Below, piece by piece: positions 15,756 to 23,620 of a DNA stretch of 64,000 bases; positions within the stretch are counted from its first letter, which is position 1; each line of letters opens with the position of its first letter. The notes below the pieces were generated by a model that worked only from the letters and a program-made list of their open reading frames with translations, was not told the origin of the DNA and did no database searches. Made by a program: the position numbers and the translations under genes. The stretch lies in NCBI RefSeq assembly GCF_001940525.2, contig NZ_CP019437.1, positions 171,501-235,500 on the forward strand. Reading direction: 5' to 3'. This DNA comes from Thioclava nitratireducens (GTDB lineage: Bacteria > Pseudomonadota > Alphaproteobacteria > Rhodobacterales > Rhodobacteraceae).

Positions 15756-15812
15756 TCGCAAATTGATGTGCCTAAATCGCAAATTCTGGATTGCGCGTCG
15801 CACTTTTTGCGA
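15756..15812. promoter_or_regulatory. phased CI/Cro operators
   Basis: TCGCA occurs at 15756, 15777 and 15798, exactly 21 bp (two helix turns) apart, and the last is completed by TGCGA at 15808-15812 to give the perfect inverted repeat TCGCA-CTTTT-TGCGA. The two others are half-sites followed by AATT. They lie between the divergent cI and cro-like genes. The promoters themselves I cannot place with confidence. Confidence 0.65.
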
Positions 15813-15829
15813 TTACACCATCTAGTGTT

Positions 15830-16120
15830 ATGACTGCACACCTCACACCAGTCCAAGTATGCGAGGCCCTGCTCGGCGGGGTCGACCGCGTGGCCAAGGC
15901 CGCCGGGGTTCACCGCACCACGGTGTTTCCCTGGCGCCGGGCGAGCGCGATCCGCGATACGGGCGACGTTCCCGGCGCACGCGTGATGCGCCGGATCCTC
16001 GCCTATTCCGCCGCGCGCGGGCTTGGGCTGACGGCGGATCATCTGATCTGGGGCGCGCCGCGCGCTGAGGTGGACGAGATCCTGCTGCGCCGCGACACGG
16101 CGCGGGAGGCTGCGGAATGA
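15830..16120 (+). CDS. Cro-like regulator
   Basis: A 96-aa protein divergent from cI. TPVQVCEALLGGVDRVAKAAGVHRTTVFPWRRAS is a helix-turn-helix of the YdaS/Cro kind (AGVHRT recognition turn, VFPWRR like the 'VSxWxR' tail). ATG at 15830 has no Shine-Dalgarno and lies close to the operators, so the mRNA may be leaderless. The expected role is the lytic-phase repressor of cI; this is inferred from position and fold. Confidence 0.7.
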   Translation: MTAHLTPVQVCEALLGGVDRVAKAAGVHRTTVFPWRRASAIRDTGDVPGARVMRRILAYSAARGLGLTADHLIWGAPRAEVDEILLRRDTAREAAE

Positions 16121-16488
16121 TGCGGGCGGGTTTTTCTTGGCAGTTCCTCCCGGCCGCGTCGGCGGAGCGGTGCGCGGGCCTCACCCGGCGCGCCCCGTTC
16201 CGCCTCAATGAAACATCGGCGCTTTCCTCCATCCCGGCGCCGGTCAGCGATGCGGCCTTGTCTTCCCGCTTTCCCTCGGGTCGGCCGCATCGCATCCAGA
16301 TCCCTGCGCAAGCGAAACAGGCGATGCGAGCGCAGGGCGGGGCGGTGGGCCGGGCAGTGTGTGCCTGCCGCCCCAACCAGTTCCCTGTGGCGCGCGGGGT
16401 CATGCGCGCCATCACTGCTCCCTGTCCTGACTTCGGGCGAGGTTTCGGCCTCGCCCGCCTTTTCGCGGGAGGCCGATATGGGCAGTGA
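16117..16488 (+). CDS. doubtful ORF between cro and the early genes
   Basis: A 123-aa frame whose ATG overlaps the cro stop as ATGA and whose end overlaps the next gene by 11 bases, which favours translation. Against it, the composition (Arg/Ala/Pro-rich, no clear domain) resembles a frame that is open by chance in GC-rich DNA, and no ribosome site is evident. If it is not real, 16121-16477 is untranslated. Confidence 0.35.
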   Translation: MMRAGFSWQFLPAASAERCAGLTRRAPFRLNETSALSSIPAPVSDAALSSRFPSGRPHRIQIPAQAKQAMRAQGGAVGRAVCACRPNQFPVARGVMRAITAPCPDFGRGFGLARLFAGGRYGQ

Positions 16489-16768
16489 TGCGATGAAGGT
16501 GCGCATGGGGGCGTTTTCTGTCGCCATGGCCGCGAAGGCCGGGCGGCTCGATCCGTCTGCCGTCGATGCGCTTTGGTATCTGGCCGAGCATCACCTCGAG
16601 GACGCAGATCCGCTGCGCGCAGAGATCAGCCGCTTCAAGACTGCGTACGAGATCAACATGCGCCGCCCCGATCGGGTGGCGGAGCTGGGCCAGGAACTGA
16701 GCCGCGCCGTCGAAATCGCCGCGCGCCCGGATGCGCCTGACGCAGGGAGGGCTGACATCCATGGTTGA
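16478..16768 (+). CDS. hypothetical early phage protein
   Basis: A 96-aa helical protein (DALWYLAEHHLEDADPLRAEISRFKTAYEINMRRPDRVAELGQELSRAVEIAAR) of unknown function. The ATG at 16478 has GGGAGG 6 bases upstream, a strong site. Overlaps the next gene by 8 bases. Confidence 0.6.
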   Translation: MGSDAMKVRMGAFSVAMAAKAGRLDPSAVDALWYLAEHHLEDADPLRAEISRFKTAYEINMRRPDRVAELGQELSRAVEIAARPDAPDAGRADIHG

Positions 16769-17075
16769 TCCAGTGATCGAATATCCGGGCAAGGGCCTTG
16801 CCGAGCTGCCTGACATGCTTCGGCTATCATCGGCACGCGGAACCAGCGTCGTCGCTGTGTGTCTGACGCCGGAAGAGAAGATCAAGCTGGCCCGCGAGAT
16901 CGATCGCGGTCGCGCGGGGACTGTCCGTCACGTCTTCGTTGAGCCTGCCGAGAACATGACCGCCTTCTCGCGCTGGATCTGGTTCGCGGCGCTCTGGCTC
17001 AACGTGCTGAACCTGATCGATGCCCCGGTTGCGGCCGCGGTGCATTTGATCCGGATGTGGGTGGCGTCATGGTGA
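16761..17075 (+). CDS. hypothetical early phage protein with C-terminal membrane segment
   Basis: A 104-aa protein. The first 70 residues are soluble (VVAVCLTPEEKIKLAREIDRGRAGTVRHVFVEPAE); the last 30 are hydrophobic (WIWFAALWLNVLNLIDAPVAAAVHLI) and likely enter or lie on the membrane. Coupled on both sides by overlaps. Function unknown. Confidence 0.6.
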   Translation: MVDPVIEYPGKGLAELPDMLRLSSARGTSVVAVCLTPEEKIKLAREIDRGRAGTVRHVFVEPAENMTAFSRWIWFAALWLNVLNLIDAPVAAAVHLIRMWVASW

Positions 17076-17398
17076 ATGCTCCGCGCCTCTCCTCCGCCGA
17101 CCACACGCTGATGCATTGCGTCGGCTGGCTCGCCAACAACGTATCGGGCGGCGAGCACCATGTGAAATCGATCTCCTCGATCCTGCGCGACGTGCTGCCC
17201 CTAGCGAACCGGACGCTGCCGATCGTGAGCGAGTTCGCCGATGCGGGCGAAGCGATCCTTGCCGCGCTCGCCTCCCGCAAGGGCGCCGAGCATGCGCGGG
17301 CAATGTGGGATGCGCAGCTGCTGCTGCAGCGCTGGCACGCCGACCGGCTCGCCCGCGCTTGGGAGGTTCTTCAAGCCGCTGAAAAGGAGGGTGCGTGA
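17069..17398 (+). CDS. hypothetical early phage protein
   Basis: A 109-aa helical protein of unknown function (SSADHTLMHCVGWLANNVSGGEHHVKSISSILRDVLPLANR, then GAEHARAMWDAQLLLQRWHADRLARAW). The start ATG at 17069 overlaps the previous stop. Its stop shares a base with the next ATG (TGATG). Confidence 0.6.
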   Translation: MVNAPRLSSADHTLMHCVGWLANNVSGGEHHVKSISSILRDVLPLANRTLPIVSEFADAGEAILAALASRKGAEHARAMWDAQLLLQRWHADRLARAWEVLQAAEKEGA

Positions 17399-18420
17399 TG
17401 GATGACGCCCGGAAGACCTATGAGCAATACGCCGGCGTTCCGGTGTCGGTGCTTTACGAGCTCGAGGATATCCTGCGCGAGTCGAGCAGCCTCTACGACC
17501 GCCAGGTGACCGAGGTGTCGCGTTGCGTGCTGGCCTGGATGGTCGATCGCGAGCTGCTCCCCGTTCCGGCCAAAAGCGCCACGGTTGGCATTTCTCTTGC
17601 GGACGTGACCTGCGAGCTGGACCCGCTGCGTCACCAGGAGATCGCGCGGGAGTTCCGCCAAGTGCTCGTGGGGCGCTGCGCGCCTTCGATCGACCCTCAG
17701 TCCTCGCCCTTGGCTGAGCAACTCGCGCCGGAGAGCGAGGCGGAGGATCTCCCGCCCGAGCCGACCTCTTCGGCGGATGGCGGCGCGGTGGCAGGAAACG
17801 CTGCGCCGGAGGCCGGGGCGGAGGCTGCCACCTCCGCCCCGTCGGGCGAGGTGGTGATGGGGCCGCTCAGCGATCACGAAAAGGCCGTGATGGCCTCGGC
17901 AAGACTGCAGGGCCGACCCGCAGCAGATGTGGCGGCGGATCTGAACCGCCGCTTGCAGACGGTCGCAATCTACATGTCCAAGCTGCCGAGCGGCGTCAAC
18001 GAGCCAGAGCAGAATACCGACCGGCCCGCAGAGCCTTTGCCGAAACCGACTGTAGCGGTGGCGCAGGATCAAGGCCCCGATCCGGACCGGAGAGAAGAGC
18101 CGGCCGGCAGTGCCGAGGTGGTTGCGGGCACCTCGGAGCCCGCTGAACATGCTCCTACCCCGACGACCGACCGCTCGATCGAGGCGCATCTGGATGCCAT
18201 CGGACAGAAGGGCGGCTGGACCACCAGCCGCGACATCGTGCTGATCGAGGGCCTCGCCAAAGGCATCGACAAGGCGCTGATGGCCGATCAGTTGGGCGTC
18301 GAGGTGGGCGAGATCATGGCGCGGTTCCGCGCGCTCGTTCCCGGTGGGAAGTTCGAGAGCATGGAGCACCAGCGCAAACTGATGCAGGTGCTGCGCGCAC
18401 GCTACGAGCGCGAGGCCTGA
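17398..18420 (+). CDS. hypothetical early protein with two HTH-like ends and a disordered middle
   Basis: A 340-aa protein just before the primase. Residues 1-100 are ordered; an acidic, Pro/Ala-rich linker follows (about 100-150). Then LSDHEKAVMASARLQGRPAADVAADLNRRLQTVAIYMSKL looks like an HTH, a second linker follows, and the C-terminus TTSRDIVLIEGLAKGIDKALMADQLGVEVGEIMARFRALVP looks like a second, similar HTH. Two DNA-binding modules beside replication genes suggest an origin- or primase-associated role, but no family is recognised. Confidence 0.6.
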   Translation: MDDARKTYEQYAGVPVSVLYELEDILRESSSLYDRQVTEVSRCVLAWMVDRELLPVPAKSATVGISLADVTCELDPLRHQEIAREFRQVLVGRCAPSIDPQSSPLAEQLAPESEAEDLPPEPTSSADGGAVAGNAAPEAGAEAATSAPSGEVVMGPLSDHEKAVMASARLQGRPAADVAADLNRRLQTVAIYMSKLPSGVNEPEQNTDRPAEPLPKPTVAVAQDQGPDPDRREEPAGSAEVVAGTSEPAEHAPTPTTDRSIEAHLDAIGQKGGWTTSRDIVLIEGLAKGIDKALMADQLGVEVGEIMARFRALVPGGKFESMEHQRKLMQVLRARYEREA

Positions 18421-18423
18421 CCC

Positions 18424-19596
18424 ATGAACGCGGCGCGCCAAACATACACCGTCGAGGACGTGAAGGGCATGCTGCTCGATCGCGTGGAAGACGTGGCGCG
18501 GTACTATGCGCCCTGGACGGAAGGCGCGCACATCCATCAGGGCGGCTATTGGACGTTGAACCCGGGCCGCGCCGATCGCAAAGTCGGCAGTTTCGTGATC
18601 TGGATCTCCGGACCTCGCGCCGGGCGCTGGAACGATTTCAGCAGTACTCAACACGGCGATCTGCTGGATCTGATCGCACTCTCCCTGGGCTGCGACCTGA
18701 AATCCGCCTTCCGCGAAGCGCGCAGCTTCCTTGGCCTGCAATCTGACAGCCCCGAGGATATCGCGCGGCGCAAGGCTGCGGCCGAGCGCGCGCGGCAACG
18801 GCAGGCGGAGGCACGGCGGGATGAAGCCGCCAAGCGCGCGAGGCGGCGCAAGCAAGCCTTCGCGCTATGGCTGTCGGCGCGCGAGAGGATCAAGAACACG
18901 CCCGTGGAGCATTACCTGCGCGATAAGCGCGGGATCGACCTCGAGCGTCTGGGGTTTCAGCCCCGCGCGCTTCGGTTTCATCCGGCCTGCTATTACAGGC
19001 ACGTCGATCCGGAGACCGGCGAGATCATCGAAGGCGAGTTCCCGGCGATGCTGGCGCTGGCGAGCAATCTCAAGGGAGACGGTGTCGCCTGCCACCGCAC
19101 CTATCTGGGCCTCGACGATCGCGGCCGGTGGGGCAAGGCGCAACTGCCCGAGGCCAAGAAGATACTCGGCGATTACAAAGGGGCTTCGATCCACATTTGG
19201 CGTGGGCTGGGCCCGCGCGGTGGCAAGGGGAAGCGCCTGTCCGAGGCGGATCCCGGCAGCCATGTGTTCCTCACCGAGGGGATAGAGGACGCCTTGAGCT
19301 GCGCGGTGGTGCTGCCCGAGGCGCGGATCCTCTCGACGATCAGTCTTTCCAACCTCGCAGCGGTCGAACTGCCGCCGGCGATCGCCTCGGTGACGCTGGT
19401 GGCTGATCGCGATGAAGGGCCGCAGGCGCGCGACGCCCTCGGCCGCGCGGTGCGGGCGCATGCCGATGCCGGCCGCCAGGTGCGCGTCTGGCTCAATCGC
19501 GAAGGCGGCAAGGATCTTAACGACGCGCTGATCAAGCGGCGCGCGGAACAGAAAGAAGGGGCAGAGCATGAAGAATTGGGTGAACCGCCTCACTGA
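18424..19596 (+). CDS. phage Toprim primase
   Basis: A 390-aa DNA primase. The N-terminal part carries HQGGYWTLNPGRADRK and GRWNDFSSTQHGDLLDLIALS, the degenerate zinc-ribbon/CHC2-like region of phage primases in which the cysteines are replaced. An Arg/Ala-rich helix follows (residues 115-150). The Toprim domain shows the catalytic Glu in VFLTEGIEDALSC (about residue 285) and the metal-binding Asp pair in VTLVADRDEG (about 325). It starts 3 bases after the previous gene. It would prime replication together with the helicase two genes on. Confidence 0.85.
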   Translation: MNAARQTYTVEDVKGMLLDRVEDVARYYAPWTEGAHIHQGGYWTLNPGRADRKVGSFVIWISGPRAGRWNDFSSTQHGDLLDLIALSLGCDLKSAFREARSFLGLQSDSPEDIARRKAAAERARQRQAEARRDEAAKRARRRKQAFALWLSARERIKNTPVEHYLRDKRGIDLERLGFQPRALRFHPACYYRHVDPETGEIIEGEFPAMLALASNLKGDGVACHRTYLGLDDRGRWGKAQLPEAKKILGDYKGASIHIWRGLGPRGGKGKRLSEADPGSHVFLTEGIEDALSCAVVLPEARILSTISLSNLAAVELPPAIASVTLVADRDEGPQARDALGRAVRAHADAGRQVRVWLNREGGKDLNDALIKRRAEQKEGAEHEELGEPPH

Positions 19597-19927
19597 GCGG
19601 GTGTGCGCCGGCGCGCGCTGGATCCTCGAGATGCTGGATTGCGAGGAGCCGCATGGCTACCTCGACAATGTCGGATTTCCTGCGGCTGCGATCTCGGCAG
19701 AGGCGGATCCAATCAACCGAGCGCGCAGGGACGCGGCCAACGTCCTGCGCGGCCGAATTAGCCAACTGCGCTACGAGCTCGAGATGACCGTCGCGCAGTT
19801 CGAGTATTCGCGTCGGCCGTTCCCGTTTGGAGCTTTTCAGAAGGGACCGGACACGGGCTCGATCGAGGGATTGATCGAGGAGCTAGCGCGCCTGGCCGAA
19901 GATCTCGATCCGAAGGTGGCGCCATGA
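19568..19927 (+). CDS. hypothetical replication-region protein
   Basis: A 119-aa protein of unknown function overlapping the primase end by 29 bases. It is helical, with RARRDAANVLRGRISQLRYELEMTVAQFEYSRRPFPFG and an acidic C-terminal helix. Coupled by ATGA to the next gene. Confidence 0.6.
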   Translation: MKNWVNRLTERVCAGARWILEMLDCEEPHGYLDNVGFPAAAISAEADPINRARRDAANVLRGRISQLRYELEMTVAQFEYSRRPFPFGAFQKGPDTGSIEGLIEELARLAEDLDPKVAP

Positions 19928-20358
19928 TCACGTTTCGCCCCTCCTACCCCGGCTCGCCAGTTGAGAACGCCTATCTTGGTTCCGTAGTTGTCGGCGGCGT
20001 GCATGCCGATGGCAAGCGCGGCGCCTGGTATTCCGCGCTCCCAACTGATGGCATGCAACCGTTCTTTTGGAACCGTGCAGAGAGCGTCGAGGCGGCACGC
20101 GCAGCGCTGATAAGAGACATTGAAACTTGGTCTCTGGCGTCTGGCCTCGCCGCGGTGGACACAATTTCATCGATGGCGGCACTAGTGCGGATACGGAAGA
20201 CCCTCGAGTGGATGCGTGACCTCAGTCGGCCCGATGCAGCCGACCAAAGTGAGGGAGACGACGGTTCTATCAGCGACGATTTTATCGGCGGCATCGATTT
20301 TGCCTTGGGGGTGCTCAATGGCGAAGAGTGGAGCATCCGCGGTGAGGTGCCGTTTTGA
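19924..20358 (+). CDS. hypothetical replication-region protein
   Basis: A 144-aa protein of unknown function. The first half looks beta-rich (VENAYLGSVVVGGVHADGKRGAWYSALP), the second helical and acidic. Lower GC than the flanking genes. Coupled to the helicase gene by a TTGA overlap. Confidence 0.6.
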   Translation: MITFRPSYPGSPVENAYLGSVVVGGVHADGKRGAWYSALPTDGMQPFFWNRAESVEAARAALIRDIETWSLASGLAAVDTISSMAALVRIRKTLEWMRDLSRPDAADQSEGDDGSISDDFIGGIDFALGVLNGEEWSIRGEVPF

Positions 20359-22298
20359 CTGACACGTCCAAAAGCAGCAGCGGCTATCCCGACCTGGGCG
20401 ATCAGCTTGAGAACGCGCCGATCGAGGCCGAGCCGAACCCCGAAGCGAAAGCCGAGGCCGAGAAGAAGGCCGCTGCCTCCAAAAAGAAGCAGACGTCTAA
20501 TGAAGGCGGCGATAAGACGAGCTCCGGCCGGCCGCGCGGCGCGATCTGGCAGGACTGCCCGGTTCGCCCGCTCGGCGTAAACGGCGAGATGAGCTATTAC
20601 CTCGACCGTCACGGACAGCTGCGCGCCGTGAAAAAGCACGAGGCGCAAGTTATCCTGCATCTCTTCGGCGATCGGATCGAGCTGCTCTGTCAGAAATTCC
20701 CCCAATACGACAAAGAGGGCAGCCGCAAGCGCGATCGGTTCGACCAGACCTCAGCCGCAATGACGATGATCAGCGCCTGTTCAGAGAAGGGCCTGTTCAA
20801 TCCAGACGGCGCGGTGCGCGGCGTCGGCGCGTGGAAGGATGACGACGGCAAGCTGATCTACCATTGCGGACAGAAGTTGATCACCGACGAAGGGGACAAA
20901 GATCCGCAGGAGTTAGACGGCAAGATCTACCCAGCTTATCCTCCCATCCCTGCGCCCGAGAAGTCTGGTGCAAAGACAGATCCTGCTACGAAGGCCCTGA
21001 AGCAGTTCGAGACCTGGAGTTGGGAGTGGCAAGACACCACGCCAATGATCGCGCTCGGCATGACGGGCGTTCTGATGCTCTGCGGCGCCATGGATTGGCG
21101 TCCGGCTTACTGGCTGACTGGCGACAAGGCCTATGGCAAGTCAGCGTTCCAGGATCTGATCAAGTACCTGATGGGCGGCGACCACGGTCTCGTTCAATCC
21201 ACGGACGCGACGAAGAGCGGGATCACCTCTCGGCTGGGCCACTCGTCCCTGCCGGTTGCGCTCGACGAACTTGAACCTGGCGACGAAGGATCTGGCAAAG
21301 AGCGCGCGATCATCGAGCTGGCCCGCGTTGCGTCATCAGGCGGTCAGTGGATGCGTGGCTCGAGCGATCAGAAAGGCGCGAGCGGCAACGTCTACTCCGC
21401 TTTCCTGTTCTCCTCGATCCTCATTCCCGGCTCGATGAAGCCGCAGGACCGCTCACGCCTCATCACTCTGCACCTGCGTCCACTCGATGCCAAGGCAACC
21501 AAGCTGAATTTGGACCCCAAGGCGTGGAAGGAAACAGGCAGGCAGCTGAAATGGACCCTGATCAGCCGATGGAAGACATGGCCCGAGCGCCTCGAGCTAT
21601 GGCGCGCAGCGTTGGCAAAAGCGGGCCTCTCCGGCCGCAACGGCGACAACTACGCCACGACCATCGCAATGGCCGACATGGCGCTGAACGAGGAAATGCC
21701 CTCGGAGGACATGCGGAAAGGCTGGGCCGAGAAGCTAGCTGTCTTTGCCCAGACCGAAACCGAAGAGATCGGCTCCGACGCCGAAGACATGCTGCAATGG
21801 CTGATCGGTCAGCCCTTTGACGTGTTCCGGCGCGGCGAGCTCTGGAACGTCGCGCACTGGATCATGGTGGCCGCGCAAATGCCAGCTGCGCCCCAAGCGC
21901 TTGTGGCCGGCGGTGAAGATGTCGGAGGCAAGATCGACAACACCATTCGCGAGGAGGCCGCAAAGCGCGCCAATGAGAAGCTCGCGAAGGTTGGTCTGAG
22001 AGTACGGGGCAAGGAAGCAGACGCTGCGCTCTTCATTGCCAACGCGCGCCTGCCAGGGCTGCGCAAGCTCTTCGAGAAGTCGCACTGGGCGAACGGCGAA
22101 TGGGCGCAGTCGGCGAAGCGAGTGCCGGGTGCTCAGCCGGTCTCCAGCCCTCTCACACTCGCCGGGCAGCGCACACGCGGCGTCTACGTGCCGCTCAAAT
22201 CGATCGGCGGCTTCCTCTCCTTCCCGATGGACAGCGCCCCGACCCAGTCGAGCGCGGCTGCGCCGCCGATGTCCCAAGAATACGAGGATGGTTTCTGA
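20355..22298 (+). CDS. phage replicative helicase-like ATPase
   Basis: A 647-aa protein. The first 60 residues are charged and disordered. A primase/helicase-type N-terminal region follows. The ATPase core has Walker A GDKAYGKSAF (about residues 256-263, GxxxxGKS) and Walker B LPVALDELEPG (about 299-304), with an Arg-rich RSRLITLHLRPL further on. This order fits phage DNA helicases of the DUF927/RepA-like group acting with the Toprim primase. The start is TTG at 20355, coupled to the previous stop and preceded by GAGGTG; the first in-frame ATG would remove conserved sequence. The exact superfamily is uncertain. Confidence 0.75.
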   Translation: MTDTSKSSSGYPDLGDQLENAPIEAEPNPEAKAEAEKKAAASKKKQTSNEGGDKTSSGRPRGAIWQDCPVRPLGVNGEMSYYLDRHGQLRAVKKHEAQVILHLFGDRIELLCQKFPQYDKEGSRKRDRFDQTSAAMTMISACSEKGLFNPDGAVRGVGAWKDDDGKLIYHCGQKLITDEGDKDPQELDGKIYPAYPPIPAPEKSGAKTDPATKALKQFETWSWEWQDTTPMIALGMTGVLMLCGAMDWRPAYWLTGDKAYGKSAFQDLIKYLMGGDHGLVQSTDATKSGITSRLGHSSLPVALDELEPGDEGSGKERAIIELARVASSGGQWMRGSSDQKGASGNVYSAFLFSSILIPGSMKPQDRSRLITLHLRPLDAKATKLNLDPKAWKETGRQLKWTLISRWKTWPERLELWRAALAKAGLSGRNGDNYATTIAMADMALNEEMPSEDMRKGWAEKLAVFAQTETEEIGSDAEDMLQWLIGQPFDVFRRGELWNVAHWIMVAAQMPAAPQALVAGGEDVGGKIDNTIREEAAKRANEKLAKVGLRVRGKEADAALFIANARLPGLRKLFEKSHWANGEWAQSAKRVPGAQPVSSPLTLAGQRTRGVYVPLKSIGGFLSFPMDSAPTQSSAAAPPMSQEYEDGF

Positions 22299-22413
22299 AA
22301 TGCCCCACGTGATCTCTAGGCAATTGGAACTGCAGGTTTCTTTCTGCTTTCCCCGCACCCCCTCGGCATGCCATTATTCACATGCGCGGCGGTCCTGCGA
22401 GCATGGGTCAGGG

Positions 22414-22717
22414 CCACAACGCCACAACGGTTCAAAATCCAAGCGTTGTGGGCCGCGTTGTGGGCTAAAAATCAGCAAAATCAAAGCCTTAGTATGTGGT
22501 CACAACGCCACAACGGCAAAATTGCCTTCCCTCGCGTATGTGCGCGCGTGTGCGCACCCGTGTGTTAACTCTCTCTCTCTTCTCCGTTGTACCGTTGTAG
22601 ATAGAAGAAAAGATAGTGAAAACAGAAACTTAGCCACAACAAAGCCCACAACGCTCAAAATCTCAACCGTTGTGGCTTGCCGCAAGGCTCTGAAATCTCA
22701 AGGCTTTTTCCCACAAC
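22414..22717. repeat. iteron-like CACAACG repeats: candidate replication origin
   Basis: The non-coding 440 bases after the helicase hold about eleven copies of (C)CACAAC(G) in both orientations. Direct copies lie at 22415, 22423, 22501, 22509, 22635, 22646 and 22711. Inverted CGTTGT(GG) copies lie at 22444, 22456, 22585, 22593 and 22668. The tandem pair ACAACGCCACAACGG occurs twice (22416 and 22502). AT-rich stretches (22465-22490, 22590-22630) lie between them. Clustered repeats plus AT-rich DNA beside primase and helicase genes suggest an origin or a multi-site operator. No gene is seen here. Confidence 0.55.
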
Positions 22718-22738
22718 ACCCCGGAAAAGGGGGTTTTT

Positions 22739-23395
22739 ATGCCGAAGCCTAACAACCAGTGGGAGCGCGAGGCGCGGGAGATGGCCGAGCGGATCGAGCG
22801 CCAGCGCGAGATCGGCGAGCAGCTGACCTTCCTGCCCGACGAGCAGCCCGAGAGCGAGAGCGGCGCTGGCCGTCCGAAGGGCGCGAAGAACAAGGCCTCG
22901 ACCCAGCTGCGCGACTGGCTGGCCGCCCAGGGCCTGCGGATGCCCGAGGACGTGCTGACCGAGATCGCGGGCCTGCGCAGCCGCGATGATGCGATCACGC
23001 TGGCGATGGTGCGCACCGAGCGGATCCTCGACTTCGCCGCCGACGGGATGCTCACGAAGATCTCGGCCAACGAGCCGAAGCTCGCCTGGGCGATCGCGGC
23101 CAAGCGCCTCGAGGTCTTCACCCAGCAGTACACGATCATCCTGCGCGCCCTCGAGGCGGTGATGCCCTACACGGCCGCCAAGGCGACGCCCGACATCGCG
23201 CTGACCCAGAACGTCACCCAGATCAACGTGCCAGCTCCGTCGCAGGCTCCGCGGCGCGGTGGCGACGACGCCCGCGACATCACCGCGAAACCGCGTCGGA
23301 TCGGCCCGCCGCCGATGCCGCACGAAATGCAGCGAAAACAACAGGTTACGAAACCGGGCAACGGATCGTCGGACGGAGAGGATCGGACGGAATGA
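22739..23395 (+). CDS. probable terminase small subunit
   Basis: A 218-aa protein just upstream of the large terminase. The N-terminus is a charged helix, then GRPKGAKNKASTQLRDWLAAQG, the 'GRPKGxKN' AT-hook-like/HTH lead-in often seen in small terminases, a helical core (DAITLAMVRTERILDFAADG...EPKLAWAIAAKRLEVFTQQY), and a basic, Pro-rich tail. It would select phage DNA for packaging. GGGGG five bases before the ATG serves as ribosome site. The call rests mainly on position and architecture. Confidence 0.55.
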   Translation: MPKPNNQWEREAREMAERIERQREIGEQLTFLPDEQPESESGAGRPKGAKNKASTQLRDWLAAQGLRMPEDVLTEIAGLRSRDDAITLAMVRTERILDFAADGMLTKISANEPKLAWAIAAKRLEVFTQQYTIILRALEAVMPYTAAKATPDIALTQNVTQINVPAPSQAPRRGGDDARDITAKPRRIGPPPMPHEMQRKQQVTKPGNGSSDGEDRTE

Positions 23396-23583
23396 CTAAC
23401 CGCATGAAATCCAAAGGCAAATTCGCTCTCGCGTCACTGATCAAAAATCAGTCGCGCCCACTGCGCGACCGCGCCCTGGTGCGCCGCTCGACCACCCCCC
23501 TGCCTTCGCGGCTGGCGCGCCCGCGCCCGCGCTCGACCCCCGGGGGGGCATCCGCGCGCGATCCTCTCTGCCCCTCGCAGTGA
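23392..23583 (+). CDS. doubtful small basic ORF
   Basis: A 63-aa Arg/Pro/Ser-rich frame starting in an ATGA overlap with the small terminase gene. No domain is visible and it may be an open frame by chance. The stretch to 23620 has no other candidate. Confidence 0.3.
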   Translation: MTNRMKSKGKFALASLIKNQSRPLRDRALVRRSTTPLPSRLARPRPRSTPGGASARDPLCPSQ

Positions 23584-23620
23584 GGCCACTTCCCATTTTC
23601 GAGGCAAACGAGGTCCGGGC

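Noticed and set aside
17371-18855. 494-aa minus-strand frame
   Set aside because: Antisense to the 340-aa early gene and the primase, both of which have coupled starts and recognisable or ordered sequence.
22414-22717. CRISPR array
   Set aside because: Repeats are only 7-15 bases, in both orientations and irregularly spaced; no cas gene is present.
22718-22738. CCCC-GGAAAA-GGGG plus T-run as terminator
   Set aside because: A four-pair stem is weak and the GGGGG is placed as ribosome site for the gene at 22739; I do not call a terminator.
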